A DNA stretch of 64,000 nt from Arthonia radiata (lineage: Eukaryota; Ascomycota; Arthoniomycetes; Arthoniales; Arthoniaceae): positions 1,825,245 to 1,889,244 of the forward strand of contig PSQN01000002.1 of NCBI GenBank assembly GCA_002989075.1, given 5' to 3'. Under the pieces are notes generated by a model. It worked only from the letters and a program-made list of their open reading frames with translations. It did not search any database and had not been told where the DNA came from. Within the stretch, counting starts at the first letter, position 1; each line of letters begins with the position of its first letter. Both the position numbers and the translations under genes were made by a program. Below are positions 23,750-34,294 of this stretch, in pieces.

Positions 23750-24781
23750 ACGCAAACAATGAACGCAGGTGGCGGCTTGTCGACTGTGCTGGCGGCGGTC
23801 GTTGCTGTACATAGCACTCGTAGCGCTTATAGATTTGCTCTCAGCCCGCCTTCATGCCCGGCATGATGCGCTGACAGGTCCATGTCGGTGTCAAGCATGC
23901 TCTACTACGCACTCTGAAGAGTCGTAAATCCATTGATAGCTCCTTGTCCCAAATATGATCCCAGACGCCGTTCCTTCGTGCGCGCAGACCGTGATGTGTA
24001 TTCAATGGTCCCACGGATGTTTCAAGCCGAGTAGCGCGGGGCCGTCCTTTCGCGCTCTGTATAATAGCTGGGGAGTGATCAATCAGTGTTTGCCCACGCG
24101 CTGCCGAGCGAGACACGACTCACAAAGAACCACATGGATGCTGGTAGCGCTGTCGCAAAGAACCGGTACAACATTCGGGGAGGATGGATGTGGATTGGGT
24201 GGCCGTTATGAGATGGACCAGCCATCGTGCCGACAGTCAGCTGATGGACGAATCGCCACGGGGTGCGACTTGAAAGCAACGATCGGGGTTTCCTGGGTGG
24301 CTTGTGGAAGTTCGAGTGGATTGAAGTTCCTATTGAGAGAGATGCAGAGCTCGCTCGGGGGTCGAAATCGGGGAGCTGGCCATGGAGTTCAAAGCACCGG
24401 ATGAGGTCGAGACACAGGCTGACTCTGTGCCACAGATGGATCCTGGCCGGTGCTGCGAGCTCGGACCATCAGATGGAGATATCATGACTCGCGGCGGGCA
24501 TGCTCAAATCGCGACCTTTAGCTGTGCTTACTATTGTCCGCTGCTCCAGCATTTTCACTGTCTTCCTCGCCATATACCGCGCGCGTCGCTCCTTCCTCAT
24601 CTACGACGACTTCCATCTCCACTCGCTCATGACGCTTACTCTCGCGCATCACCCCATCCCTCAATCAATTGGCGTGGCTGGTCCCGCCGCATTCTTTCAT
24701 ACTCCATTCTCATAGCCTTGCTCGCTGCTGTCCACGCAAGCCCAGCACATCAACTCTATTCTCGCACACCCGTCCACGACT
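23750..24781. other. Intergenic, BUR1 upstream region
   Basis: About 1.03 kb with no supported gene. An ATG-started frame at 24382-24864 overlaps BUR1 exon 1 in another frame and has no protein-like features. Pyrimidine-rich stretches near 24560-24680 fit a promoter and 5' leader. Confidence 0.45.
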
Positions 24782-26897
24782 ATGGCAGCTGTCAATGGCA
24801 CCGGATCTGGCACAAGCCATGCCTTCAAGGGCTGTTCCAGCATCGCCGAATACAGGGTCATTGACAAACTGGGAGAGGGAACCTTTGGGTGAATATATGA
24901 ATGCATACGCTCTGTCGCACTCCATGTGGCGCGAACTTACGACAGCTTACTGATATTTCCCGCATATAGCGTCGTTCACAAAGCTGAGCATCGCCGTACT
25001 GGCCGCACCGTCGCAATCAAGCAGATCCTCATGCACTCCGAGAAAGATGGCGTACGCACTCATCACAGCCTCAGCATTGGTACCGAAGCTGACGATTAGA
25101 GCAGTTCCCAATCACCGCGCTTCGCGAAATCAAGATACTCAAAATGCTCTCACACGTCAACATTCTCAAGCTGGAAGAAATGGCTATCGAGCGCGCAAGA
25201 GGTCCGTCTGATTGAACTTGACGATTGTTTCTCTGTACTGACACATCAACCCAGCCAAAGAGCACAAGAAAGCCATTGTGTATATGGTCACGCCGTACAG
25301 CGATCACGATCTCTCAGGACTTCTCGAAAACCCCGCGGTCAACTTCTCCGAAGCGCAGATCAAGTGTTACATGCTACAGTTGTTGGATGGCCTTCGATTC
25401 CTCCATTCCCAGCACATTCTACATCGCGATATCAAGGCTGCCAATCTTCTCATCTCCAATCAAGGCATCCTCTCAATAGCTGACTTTGGTCTTGCGAGGC
25501 ACTTTGACGGGTCTTCACCAAAGCCTGGCCTGGGGAATGGTGAGGCGGTGCGGGACTACACTGGACTCGTCGTCACAAGATGGTATCGACCACCGGAGTT
25601 GTTATTGGGTCTGCGACGATACACGCCCGCCATTGACATTTGGGGTGCTGGATGCATATTCGGCGAAATGTTCGAGAAGGCGCCCATACTTTCGGGTAAG
25701 ACGGATCTCAATCAGGCGCACATTATCTTCGACCTTGTCGGCACACCCAGTGAAGAGAATATGCCGGGCTGGAACGTCTTGCCAGGATTTGAAGGCCAGA
25801 AAGACTTCTCGCCAGCGCGGACGGGCAACATTGACCAACGATTCCGCAAGCTTTCTCCACCTGCTCTGTCACTTCTTAAGAACCTCCTCAATCTCAATTG
25901 GCGGCAAAGATTGAACGCGCATGACGCCTTACGACACGCTTACTTCACTACTGCTCCTTTACCCGCACTACCTCACGAGCTACCTCATTACGCTGACTCG
26001 CATGAGCTCGATCGCAAGCGTTTCAGGGAAATGAAAGACGAGCCTCTTCCACCTCCTAATGTTCTACCGCCTGCGCCCGCTGGAGGCAGCATGACAGGTC
26101 CCAATGACGATTTCAACGGACTCAACTACGGCGACCGCGACCGAAGAGACGACCGCAGAAACGGGCGGCGATACGACGATCGGGATAGGGACCGCTATCG
26201 AGATTTCGACCGACCACCTCCACGCTACGACGACCGAGATCGTGATCGCCGATATGACGACCGACGCTTCCGTGAGAGAGATGCTCCTCTACCACAGCGC
26301 GACTACAGAGATCGAGACCAGGACAGACCCCGGGATAGCTATCGTGAGCGATCGCCACCTCGTCGACCACCGCCCGATTACGATGCCCGCCGGCCACCTC
26401 CGCCTGACTATGAAGACCGTCGAGCACCGCCTCCTGATTACGAAACTCGTCGACCGCCGCCAACTTCGCAACCGAGCGGTGTAGAGCCTAGAAGGCCGGC
26501 CTGGGCCCGTGCGCCTCCCCCTGAGACTTTACCCCCGAGACCCGACGGCCTTCCACCTCGACCTGATGTCGCTGTACCACCAGCCTGGAACCCTAGGCGG
26601 GATCACAGGCCCGACAGTCGGGATCCGCCACCAACGCGGGACCGGGACCGGGACCGGGATCGGCTCGATCCAAGAGATGGGCGTAGTGGAGGTGGACGAG
26701 ACACATACATCCCCTCCTACTCCGGTGCACAACCCACCTCGCGTGATGGCCCGCCACGAAATGACAGGCCTCGAAGTGACGCTGGAAGCCATGCTGGTTC
26801 TTCTCGCTACCGTGACAGTCGCAGTCGCAGCCCGCCTAGGAGAGAAGAGCGAGATCGAAGAGAGCGAGAAAGCGCGAATCCCTACGGGCGGCGATAG
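24782..26897 (+). CDS. BUR1: CTD kinase BUR1/CDK9 catalytic subunit
   Basis: Cyclin-dependent kinase of the BUR/P-TEFb type, acting with cyclin BUR2 on RNA polymerase II and Spt5 during elongation. Four exons (24782-24888, 24970-25051, 25105-25201, 25255-26897) give 642 aa. Kinase features: KLGEGTFG glycine loop, VAIK lysine, the CDK9-type PITALRE helix, [15 protein letters not shown], and [14 protein letters not shown] with the activation-loop Thr. After about residue 335 the tail is rich in Asp-Arg/Pro repeats (DRDRD, PPPDYE) and ends [15 protein letters not shown]...NPYGRR-TAG. The same frame then stays open for 278 further codons of the same composition (next entry), so the true C terminus is in doubt. 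Confidence 0.92.
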
Positions 26898-27734
26898 CAT
26901 AGCCGCTCTAGTGATCGCGATGACGACGAGAGACACAAGCGTGTGTCGAGTCCACGAAGTCGAAAGAGTCTTGCTAACGACGTTGCTTCTTTTGCGCGCG
27001 TACCAACGCCACCATCGCCTAACCGAGGGCGCTACGGCTGCCGAGGCGAGGGCAATGCGCGCTCAACTATTGCGAACGATCCGACGACTCCTTGCAAGGA
27101 GCAGCGCCACACCATAATACCTCCTCCACCACCTCTACATCCTCCGCACAGTGGCCATGTAAGCTCCAGCCCTCTTCGCCACGACAGGTGTCAAGGCCAT
27201 ACAATTATACCTCATCCGCCTCCTATGCGTCCTTCGCACAGTGGTCATCTGAGCTCGAGTCCTCTTCGCTACGACAGGTCTCAGGGCCTAGTACCGGCAA
27301 TGCTGTCTGTTCCGCCGCCTCCATTCATTCCGATGACGGAAATATTGCACAGTAATCCACTAGATCGCACTTCTGGCACACGGCCTTACCACTCAGATCC
27401 ATCGACTACATTTCAACCTTCGAATTCATCACTACAAGCTAAGGCCCTGAATGCCATATTCACAGGAGCGCCGACCAGCAACACGCCTCAGAAGCGCTCT
27501 GGGCACAACATTCGCGGCGCTGCATTAACGTCACGTTTTGACGAAGAATATATGACCTCGACCAGGAACGAGAGAAGGGTTCTCAATGACACGCGGCGAG
27601 AGTGGTGGCAGGCCAGTGAGGAGAATCGACGATATCGAAACGATGAGAGAGAGAGAGAGCGGGTTTCGAAAGGTCCTCGAGTGGAGAGAAGACAGCCTCA
27701 ATCAGTCTTCGCAAGGAGTAAGAGGCACGAATAG
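26898..27734 (+). other. In-frame continuation of BUR1 after a single TAG
   Basis: Directly after the BUR1 TAG (26895-26897) the same frame runs open to 27734. It continues as HSRSSDRDDDERHKR...SPRSRKS, the same SR/DR-rich composition as before the stop. It then has two imperfect tandem units of about 30 residues (HTIIPPPPPLHPPHSGH..., HTIIPHPPPMRPSHSGH...; about 27109-27290) and a charged end (RRVERRQ-type, ending FARSKRHE). No ATG occurs early in this frame, so an independent gene is unlikely. I tested GT/AG pairs flanking the TAG and found none that removes it and keeps phase. Options: stop-codon readthrough, a recent nonsense mutation, or a base error. Confidence 0.6.
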
Positions 27735-27912
27735 CTGACGTTCTTGATGTGAATTTAGCGTGGCGCTGGTGGATTTGCCTCTGGGTTCTAAGATTGAGAC
27801 CAGTGCCTTGGTGAATTCCAAGTCTCCGTGGATTGAATTTGATTGCGCACTATGCTATCATGCGCTTGTGCACTATGGACAGTGATATCTAGTCAGAGCT
27901 GTGTGAAGCTCA

Positions 27913-29478
27913 TCAATAAACACCGCCTCTCAGGCTCTTATCGCTTCGCTCTTCCTCCTTCAGCTGTTGCAACTTCTTCCCCGTCGTCTGCGGCCCCTCG
28001 ACATCGCTCTCTTCCAGTTGATCACCCAGAGCGTCCGCTCTTGCGCCTGCGCCCATACCACTCTCGTTCACCCACTTCTCCTCTGCCTCCTTTCTGTTAC
28101 CATCCGCACTTGAACTTATCTTTCCCCCAGTTGGCTCGTTCCCAATTCCATGATCCGACCTACTCCCGTCTGATATCGGGAACCCGTAGCTGTCACCGTC
28201 TCCCACTTCGGCAACGGCAGCCGGCGTCGCCATCCCACTTTCGCTACCGCCAAAGTCTCGTCCAGCTTCTAACCACTGCGGTCGGGGCTTCGGTGCCGGA
28301 GGCTTTGGCGAAGGTTTCTGCTGCGCTCGGAGTGGTAAGGGTAGATCAGAAGAGGTGATGTCGAGGCATCGTTGCGACTTCGGAGATGTGACGTGCGGGA
28401 ACGCTTCGGAGTCTTCTTCGGTGTCGAGAAACGTCGTGGGGAGCTCAGGCGTGGAAGTGTCCGACTCCACTACCTTGTTGGTGGCTTTTGGAGGGTGCTT
28501 AAGCCCGGTCTTACTCGGGCTCACCAACGGCTGAGAAGCTGACGGCGTATGTATAGCTGTCTCCTGCCTCTTCGGCCGCTTCGGCCTCTCCTCACCTTCA
28601 TGCGCACATCCATCCGGACAGCCACCCCAGCGCTTCTTCGGCACGGGCTTGGTTTTCTCCACGTCTTTACCCTCTTCCACCGCTCGTCGCTTCAGCTCAC
28701 TCCACGTCCTTAGCTCGTTCCCAAGCACGTACTTCCCCGTGTCGCTGCTCCGCTGCATCACCACAAACTCACAGTGACTCACATTCCGCAGATCCTCGAA
28801 GTATTCCACGCTCCAGTGATACCACTTCATGAGGAAAACGCGCGTCATGAGTCCATGCGTCACGAGTATGCACACGCTGGGGAAGTCCTCTTCGCTAAAG
28901 CTCCGCCACAGACTCTCGTTGAACCCGCTGATCCTGTCATATGCGTCCGCAGCACTCTCGCCATCGGGAATCCGATAGAAGAAATGCCCGTAATCCGCGC
29001 GCTCCTGCCACATCCGTTCCATCGCCGAACTGCACGGTTGGAAGTTGCCAAAGTCCTGTTCTCTCAAGCGGGGTTCCTCCCATACCTTCACCGATTGACG
29101 CGGAAACGGGGAGGGCGAACGATCATCGGCGGTAAGCGTGCGGAGGATGCCGTCGGTGGTCTCGCGCGTGCGCCGGTAGGGCGATGTGTAGAATTGGAGG
29201 GTGTCGTCTGGCCGCAGCATCGAGCGGAGCTTGCGGCCAGCGTCTTCGGCTTGCTGCCATCCTTCGGGGGTGAGCTTGACGCGGTGGTCCGGGACCGTTT
29301 GGTGGATGTCGCGGTTGCGGTTGCCTTCGCTCTGGGGTGTGTTAGTTGGTGGTGTGGCATTGTGAAGGTGAGTGGAAGTACTTGGGCGTGGCGGATGACA
29401 ATGATGAGCTGGTTTTGGTGTTAGCTGCTGTGCTTGAAGATTTGGAAAAGAATATCAGCATACTCGTGGGCGACCCAT
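27913..29478 (-). CDS. Phosphoglycerate-mutase-fold phosphatase (DET1-like)
   Basis: Histidine-phosphatase superfamily. Yeast Det1, with the same core, acts in intracellular sterol transport. Exons 29478-29464 (15 nt), 29408-29382 (27 nt) and 29331-27913 join in phase to 486 aa. The join gives MGRPR-LIIVIRHAQ-SEGNRNRD, the RHG/RHA active-site motif, split over three exons. Further on are TSPYRRTRETTDGI (second phosphate pocket), REQDFGNFQ and LVTHGLMTRVF with the second catalytic His. Residues after about 250 are a low-complexity Pro/Ser/Lys tail with KRPKRQ (possible NLS). The gene converges on BUR1; the gap to the readthrough frame is only 178 bp. Whether it acts on a protein or a small molecule cannot be told. 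Confidence 0.88.
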
Positions 29479-29811
29479 GCTGAAATTTGCTTTTTGTGAG
29501 AGTCCGCGAGGGACTAGATAGTAGGACGACTACATTCTTCTACATCTTGAAGGACGAAAGCGACTTTCATCTGATCTCGGCGTGACGTCGAGTGAAGCTA
29601 TGCCGTATCTGGCCAAGCGGCTTCTATTGCTCCAGATCGTGAAGTTGCCTTGCACTTCTGTCACACTTTCACCAAGCTTTTGCGGGTGAACATTGAATGA
29701 GTAGCACTCAACAAGTGTGAAGGCTCATGAACTGAGCAGCGCGCTTGCAAGGTCTAGCAACAGGCAAGCAAGCAAGCATAGCCAATCCTCAACAACAGCG
29801 GCGCCATCACC
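29479..29811. promoter_or_regulatory. Divergent promoter, DET1-like / PRKRIP1-like
   Basis: 333 bp between divergent start codons with no coding signal. A short GCAAGCAAGCAAGCA run lies at about 29763-29777 just upstream of the plus-strand start. Confidence 0.45.
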
Positions 29812-30435
29812 ATGTCTGAAAACATCCCAGAGTCGATCCCAACCTCGGCGGACTCTAAGTCACGACGCCCCGTCAAAAAAGCTCGTCGTGACGCACCAGG
29901 CAGCGCACAAGCATCTGCCGTAGAAGCGCTCTTCGAGAAACAACCGGACATCCGCATCCCAGAATCAAAAAGCCCCAAGACCTCATCCAGCCTCGCGCCG
30001 CCGCCTGAAATTGTGACGAATGTTCAGGGCTCGAGCGCTGGCGCAGGCTCAGGCGAGTTTCACGTCTATAAGGCGAGTCGGCGGCGTGAATATGAGCGGA
30101 TCAGATTGATGGAAGAGGAGGCGAAGCGGGAGGAGGATCTGAAGGCTTGGGAGGAGAAGCAGAAGCAGTTGAAGGAGAAGGACGAGGGAAAGACGAATAA
30201 GAATCGGAGAAGGAGGGAGAAGGAGAAGGCGAAAAAAGGTCAGGCTAAGAGCGCGCAGAAGACAGGAGACGGCAAAGGCGCTGACGGTGACGGTGACGGT
30301 GTGCTGAAGAAGATCAAGCCGATGGAGATAAAGCGGAGTGATGAGCATGATGGTGAGGAAAACAACGCCCAGAATGGAGATGCTTCTGCTGCTCAGGAAG
30401 AGGAAAACGGGATCGTGATGCATGACGATGATTGA
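29812..30435 (+). CDS. PRKRIP1-like protein (DUF1168)
   Basis: Single-exon 207-aa protein of the DUF1168/PRKRIP1 family. The human member is a spliceosome-associated, double-stranded-RNA-binding nuclear protein. The family core is [26 protein letters not shown] (about 82-108), leading into a long Lys/Arg/Glu helix ([26 protein letters not shown]) expected to be one extended alpha helix. The N terminus has a basic [10 protein letters not shown] likely NLS; the C terminus is acidic (MHDDD). A role in splicing is inferred from family membership. Confidence 0.88.
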   Translation: MSENIPESIPTSADSKSRRPVKKARRDAPGSAQASAVEALFEKQPDIRIPESKSPKTSSSLAPPPEIVTNVQGSSAGAGSGEFHVYKASRRREYERIRLMEEEAKREEDLKAWEEKQKQLKEKDEGKTNKNRRRREKEKAKKGQAKSAQKTGDGKGADGDGDGVLKKIKPMEIKRSDEHDGEENNAQNGDASAAQEEENGIVMHDDD

Positions 30436-31498
30436 GGAATTCGTGAGTTGCCTTCAGACGGTCGCAAGATCAGCTCATGGCCAGCATCGGTCACTCCCAC
30501 AGTGAAGATTTACCGGTTTCAAAGTTCCAAGTTTCATTCCATCATAAGGTGCGACGCGACTTTGCCGCATTGTGAACCACAGCTAATGCAGGCTTTTATT
30601 CATTAGACTCACTCTTTTCTCGGCAGTACCCCCAGGCCGACCGTTGATTGCCTACCGCATCGCGTCGACGCATCGTAAACGTCTTCTCTGACTCGATCCC
30701 TAACAAGCAGGTACTCACCCTACCTATAGTGGGCATCGTCATGTCTTCGCTGCGGGAGTTGCCTACCAATAGCGTTGCTGGTTCGAAGCCGTACAGAGCT
30801 GTGATGCTCAGCGCTCTGAACTGTTTTTCCGATCAACATTTAGGTGAGGTAAACAGTGCTTGAGTGCGTTGTATACCCGCTCTCCGACCTCACCTGTTGC
30901 ATCCTGGCATGTCTCTACATCATCAAGTAGAGACTTACCACAGGCGCTTGACCGCGCCCTTGAACCACTTTATGCTCACATAAGTGTGCGCATCATACAA
31001 ACGTACGATTTGGAAGATTCACTCGACGCTGAGAACCGACCGCGCAATCTTCGAGCAAGAATTCAATGTGCCGAGCTACAAAAGCGCCATAGCGTGAGTG
31101 TAATGACAAAGACATTGTATCTATGAGAACAAAGTAGGATGAAACAAAGAGTCTTCTTCATGGAAAAGGTGGGGTAAGTGCCAAGGGAGGTGTGAGATGG
31201 CGCCAGGGGTTTGCTGCCCCGCCAATGGCCAATCCACGCCCGCCCAAACGCTGATCTTCAGACAAAGACGTTGTCCCCTCGACGCTTTTCTTGCCATTCA
31301 CCTTTCTACCTCGAGAGTCTCACTGTCTACATACGCATTTGTCATATTCACTCGTTTGCATGGCATTTTGGTTTGATTCACCATTGTATTACGATTCCTG
31401 AAGTTTTCAAAGAGCATTGACTCGGATAAGGTACGGCCCCTCCCGCGCGGAAGGATCACCACGACAGCGTATCGCCATCAGTATCAGATTCTTGGAGG
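30436..31498. other. Intergenic, no gene seen
   Basis: About 1.06 kb between two plus-strand genes. Small ORFs (for example 30648-30863 and 30860-31126) have no recognisable features. It probably contains the upstream region of the PLC-like gene. Confidence 0.45.
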
Positions 31499-33054
31499 AT
31501 GCTTTTCATACCCTCGCTTGCTGCTCTTGCAGCCCTCTCGAGCCTTGCATACGGCCAGCAGCGTGTCTGCAACAACGCAGCAGCTCTTTGTGACCGCTCG
31601 TATGGCAATATCACACATTTAGGAGCCCATGACTCATTTACAACTCGAAATGTAAGTATTGGACAGAGCATTCAGATTTCCCCCTCCATTCCCCTTCAAA
31701 AATGTCTGGTAGTCGATACGCTGGCATTGCTGCGCGAATATCAAACTGGAGACCTGAACATGGATGTTTAGAGGCTGTGCTAACACCGCGTTTCTAGGTG
31801 GGTAATTCCTACTCAGTGGCAGCAAATCAATTCTACAACACAATCCAACAGCTGGACGCAGGCGTTCGGCTCGTTACAGCGCAGGTGCATAGATCGTCCG
31901 GTGGCGATGCGGTTACAAACTCAGGCAGCGCTATAGGTAGCGCTGCTGTTGCTCAGTATGCGAAAACCTCCCCGCAAGTCGGAAGCGTTGCCAATGATGG
32001 AGCTTCAGCGGTCTCGACGGGGTCGAGTCAGTTGCTGAGTGATGTTGGCTCAGCCTTTAGCTCAGCCTTTAGCTCAGCCTTCGGTGGACATCGGAAGCGA
32101 CAGGTTACTGACTTGCAAGAGTGGCGATTGTGCCACTCAAACTGCTTGCTATACGATGGCGGGAGTCTGGTGGACTGGCTAGGAGGAATCAAAGGCTGGC
32201 TTGACGCTCATCCGAACGAGGTGGTGACTGTTCTGCTCGTCAACTCCGACAACGCGGATGCTGGTACTTACAAGAGTATCTTCCAAGCCGCCGACGTTGA
32301 GCACTACGCCTACACGCCTCCAAATTCACAGGTGTCGCCGACGGGTTGGCCTACTTTGAACGAACTCATCGATCAGGGGAAGCGGCTGATGGTCTTCGTT
32401 GCTGACCTGGCACCTGCTTCAAACACAGCTGCGCCCTACCTGATGAACGAATTCACGTTCATCTTCGAGAACAACTACGACAACGTCCAGCCAGCGGACT
32501 TCTCCTGTCAGCCCAACCGGCCATCGACGCTCGAGAACAACATCCCAAAGGCGGTGCAGTCGAACTATCTGCCGTTCATGAACCACTTCCTTTATGACAG
32601 GGTGAACGGAGATATTGAGATTCCCTCGGTCGATCGCGTCGGAAGCACCAATGCTGCCGATGGTGTGGGCAGCCTGGGTGACGCCGCGAAGGCTTGCTCT
32701 CAGCAGTGGAACAGGGCGCCAGCATTCGTGTTGGTGGACTTCTTCAACGTGGCCAACCCCTTCACTGTGATCGATCAGTTGAACGGGGTGGCGGGTCAAA
32801 CTTCTGGAAGGCTGATCGTGCCAGACACCGTTGACGCGGCCACAGCGACTCCTAGCCCTACTGCTATGCAGACTGCGGCACCGACGATGAGTGCGAGCGC
32901 CATGGCTGGCGCAACAGTCAGTGCTGCAGCGCAGTCACGGGCCATGAACCCTTCTGCCAATACTGCTGCAATCTTAAGCATCAGCAGCAGCACTCTGGTG
33001 TTGACGGGCTTGAGTGCATGGGTATGCACCCTTCTCGTGGGAGCTGTAGCGTAG
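31499..33054 (+). CDS. Secreted PLC-like phosphodiesterase, GPI-type
   Basis: PLC-like TIM-barrel protein, probably at the cell surface. Exons 31499-31651 and 31798-33054 give 469 aa. Features: signal peptide (LAALAALSSLAYGQ, about 1-20), the first-His block THLGAHDSF, NQFYNTIQQLDAGVRLVTAQVH, LCHSNCLLYDGGSLVDWL, and VVTVLLVNSD. The C terminus is Ser/Thr/Ala-rich and ends in a hydrophobic GPI-type tail (LTGLSAWVCTLLVGAVA). An unusual low-complexity Ser/Ala/Gly insert of about 65 residues sits between AQVH and LQEWRLCHSNC; it carries three tandem 12-nt units (AFSS-AFSS-AFGG, about 32049-32085) and a basic HRKRQ site that could be a Kex2-type cleavage site. Substrate unknown. Confidence 0.85.
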
Positions 33055-34294
33055 CGCACTCGGCTTTGCGCACGTTCGCTTTGGTCACCGCCTCTTTCAC
33101 AGGCGCTCCGCCGGTCAGATCTGACGCGGCCGCTCGTTCGCGCTCTCACCGCCTCGCCTCCAGACCGCAGCAATGCGCCCCTGTTCGTATGGGGTCGCTG
33201 CAGGCTTTTGTTGGCATCGCTGCCGTGCTTTCGCAAGGGCGTGCGAGTGCCATGGGGTGTGAAATGCTGCTCAGGGGTTGGACTTCATGCCTCCGTTCCA
33301 GCCATGTATGTAAACGTACACAGCGCGCATTGACTTGCTAGATGAAAGGCCACTTGTGATTTTTGCAATCGTCTTTCGAGGCCCGATTAGCCTTCGGTGT
33401 CCTGAGGCTCAGCTCAGGGTAGCGTTTCTCTGAGGTGTCCATTTCAACAATATAACTCACATGGAATCGTAGTGAACCGCCCTTGCACACGTATCCTCAT
33501 TGCTTTCTCATGAACAATGCGCCTGTGAAAAACTGCTTCGCACATATGTGCTGTGGCGTTGTACCATAGCTAATGTTGTGCAGACGTATGAGTGAGTGTG
33601 TCGAGGACGCATGCTGATGGATTATCTCCCATGTTGACTGCTGCGTGGACACGATGGGAAAGACTAGACACCGGGACAATTTTGTAATGTTCTTCCCTTG
33701 TAAGAAGTGACAGTATCCAAGCAGTGATCAGCCGGAGATTGCAGGACACAAATTAGTTGAAGAGTGTAAGTAATGATTCCATGAAGTTTCCGAGTAGTTT
33801 TGATTGAGTGTGTATATATGTATAAGATATTATTGATATTCACAGCTCGATTAGCTCAGTTGGGTACGGATTGCACCATTTTCGCTTCAAGACACAAGAT
33901 CTAATGCCCAATATAGTTAGAGCACCGTGTATGTTCCAGACGGCTTGCATATAATTATTAAACACTAATAATGTGTAGACTAATAAGTTCTTTGAGACAC
34001 TTATGAAGTCCATGCGGGGGGTTAGTATCCTCCAATAACTCTCGCAACCTTCACATCTAACGATAAATCTCAGTCAGAGGTTGTAAGTTTACATGAATTC
34101 CATCGTTGTAGTCAACTAGCATCGCTAATTGTCTACAGCGAGCCCTCTATCGAGCAACAAGAGTGCTTATTTTTTTGTTTCTCGATCCTGTTTTGTGCTT
34201 TCCTTCTGGCTGTTTTCTTTCAAGCAAGCCATCGGACTGATTTTCCCTTCAGAGTATTGCAGGCCCCAGCAAAGCTTTCTTCGCTTTCACGAAC
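33055..34294. other. Gene-poor, locally AT-rich region
   Basis: 1.24 kb without a supported protein gene. From about 33750 to 34130 it is more AT-rich than its surroundings and contains tRNA-like fragments (separate entry). The rest may be the upstream region of the SDR gene. Confidence 0.45.
33845..33929 (+). other. tRNA 5'-half-like sequence with split D loop
   Basis: 33845-33863 reads like a tRNA 5' half (GCTCGATTAGCTCAGTTGG, acceptor plus D arm/A box). It is interrupted by 33864-33916, a 53-nt segment that starts GTACGG, contains CTAAT and ends ATATAG. Removing it joins to TTAGAGCACCGTG (33917-33929), restoring a perfect D arm (GCTC...GAGC) of the bacterial/organellar Ile type. I could not find a matching anticodon arm, T arm or 3' acceptor strand downstream, so a functional tRNA is not supported. 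It may be an organelle-derived or decayed tRNA. Confidence 0.35.

Noticed and set aside
24382-24864. 160-codon frame over BUR1 exon 1
   Set aside because: Out of frame with the kinase exon, which is firmly identified by the glycine loop.
26122-26936. Minus-strand frames opposite BUR1 (26463-26122, 26936-26529)
   Set aside because: Antisense shadows of the low-complexity tail, with no start context or family features.
26104-27117. Long plus-strand frames overlapping the BUR1 tail (26104-26484, 26509-27117)
   Set aside because: They arise from the Arg/Asp codon repeats read in another frame. The BUR1 frame has family motifs upstream and these do not.
28774-29424. 216-codon plus-strand frame opposite the DET1-like gene
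   Set aside because: Antisense shadow. The minus strand carries the RHA, THG and other catalytic motifs in phase.
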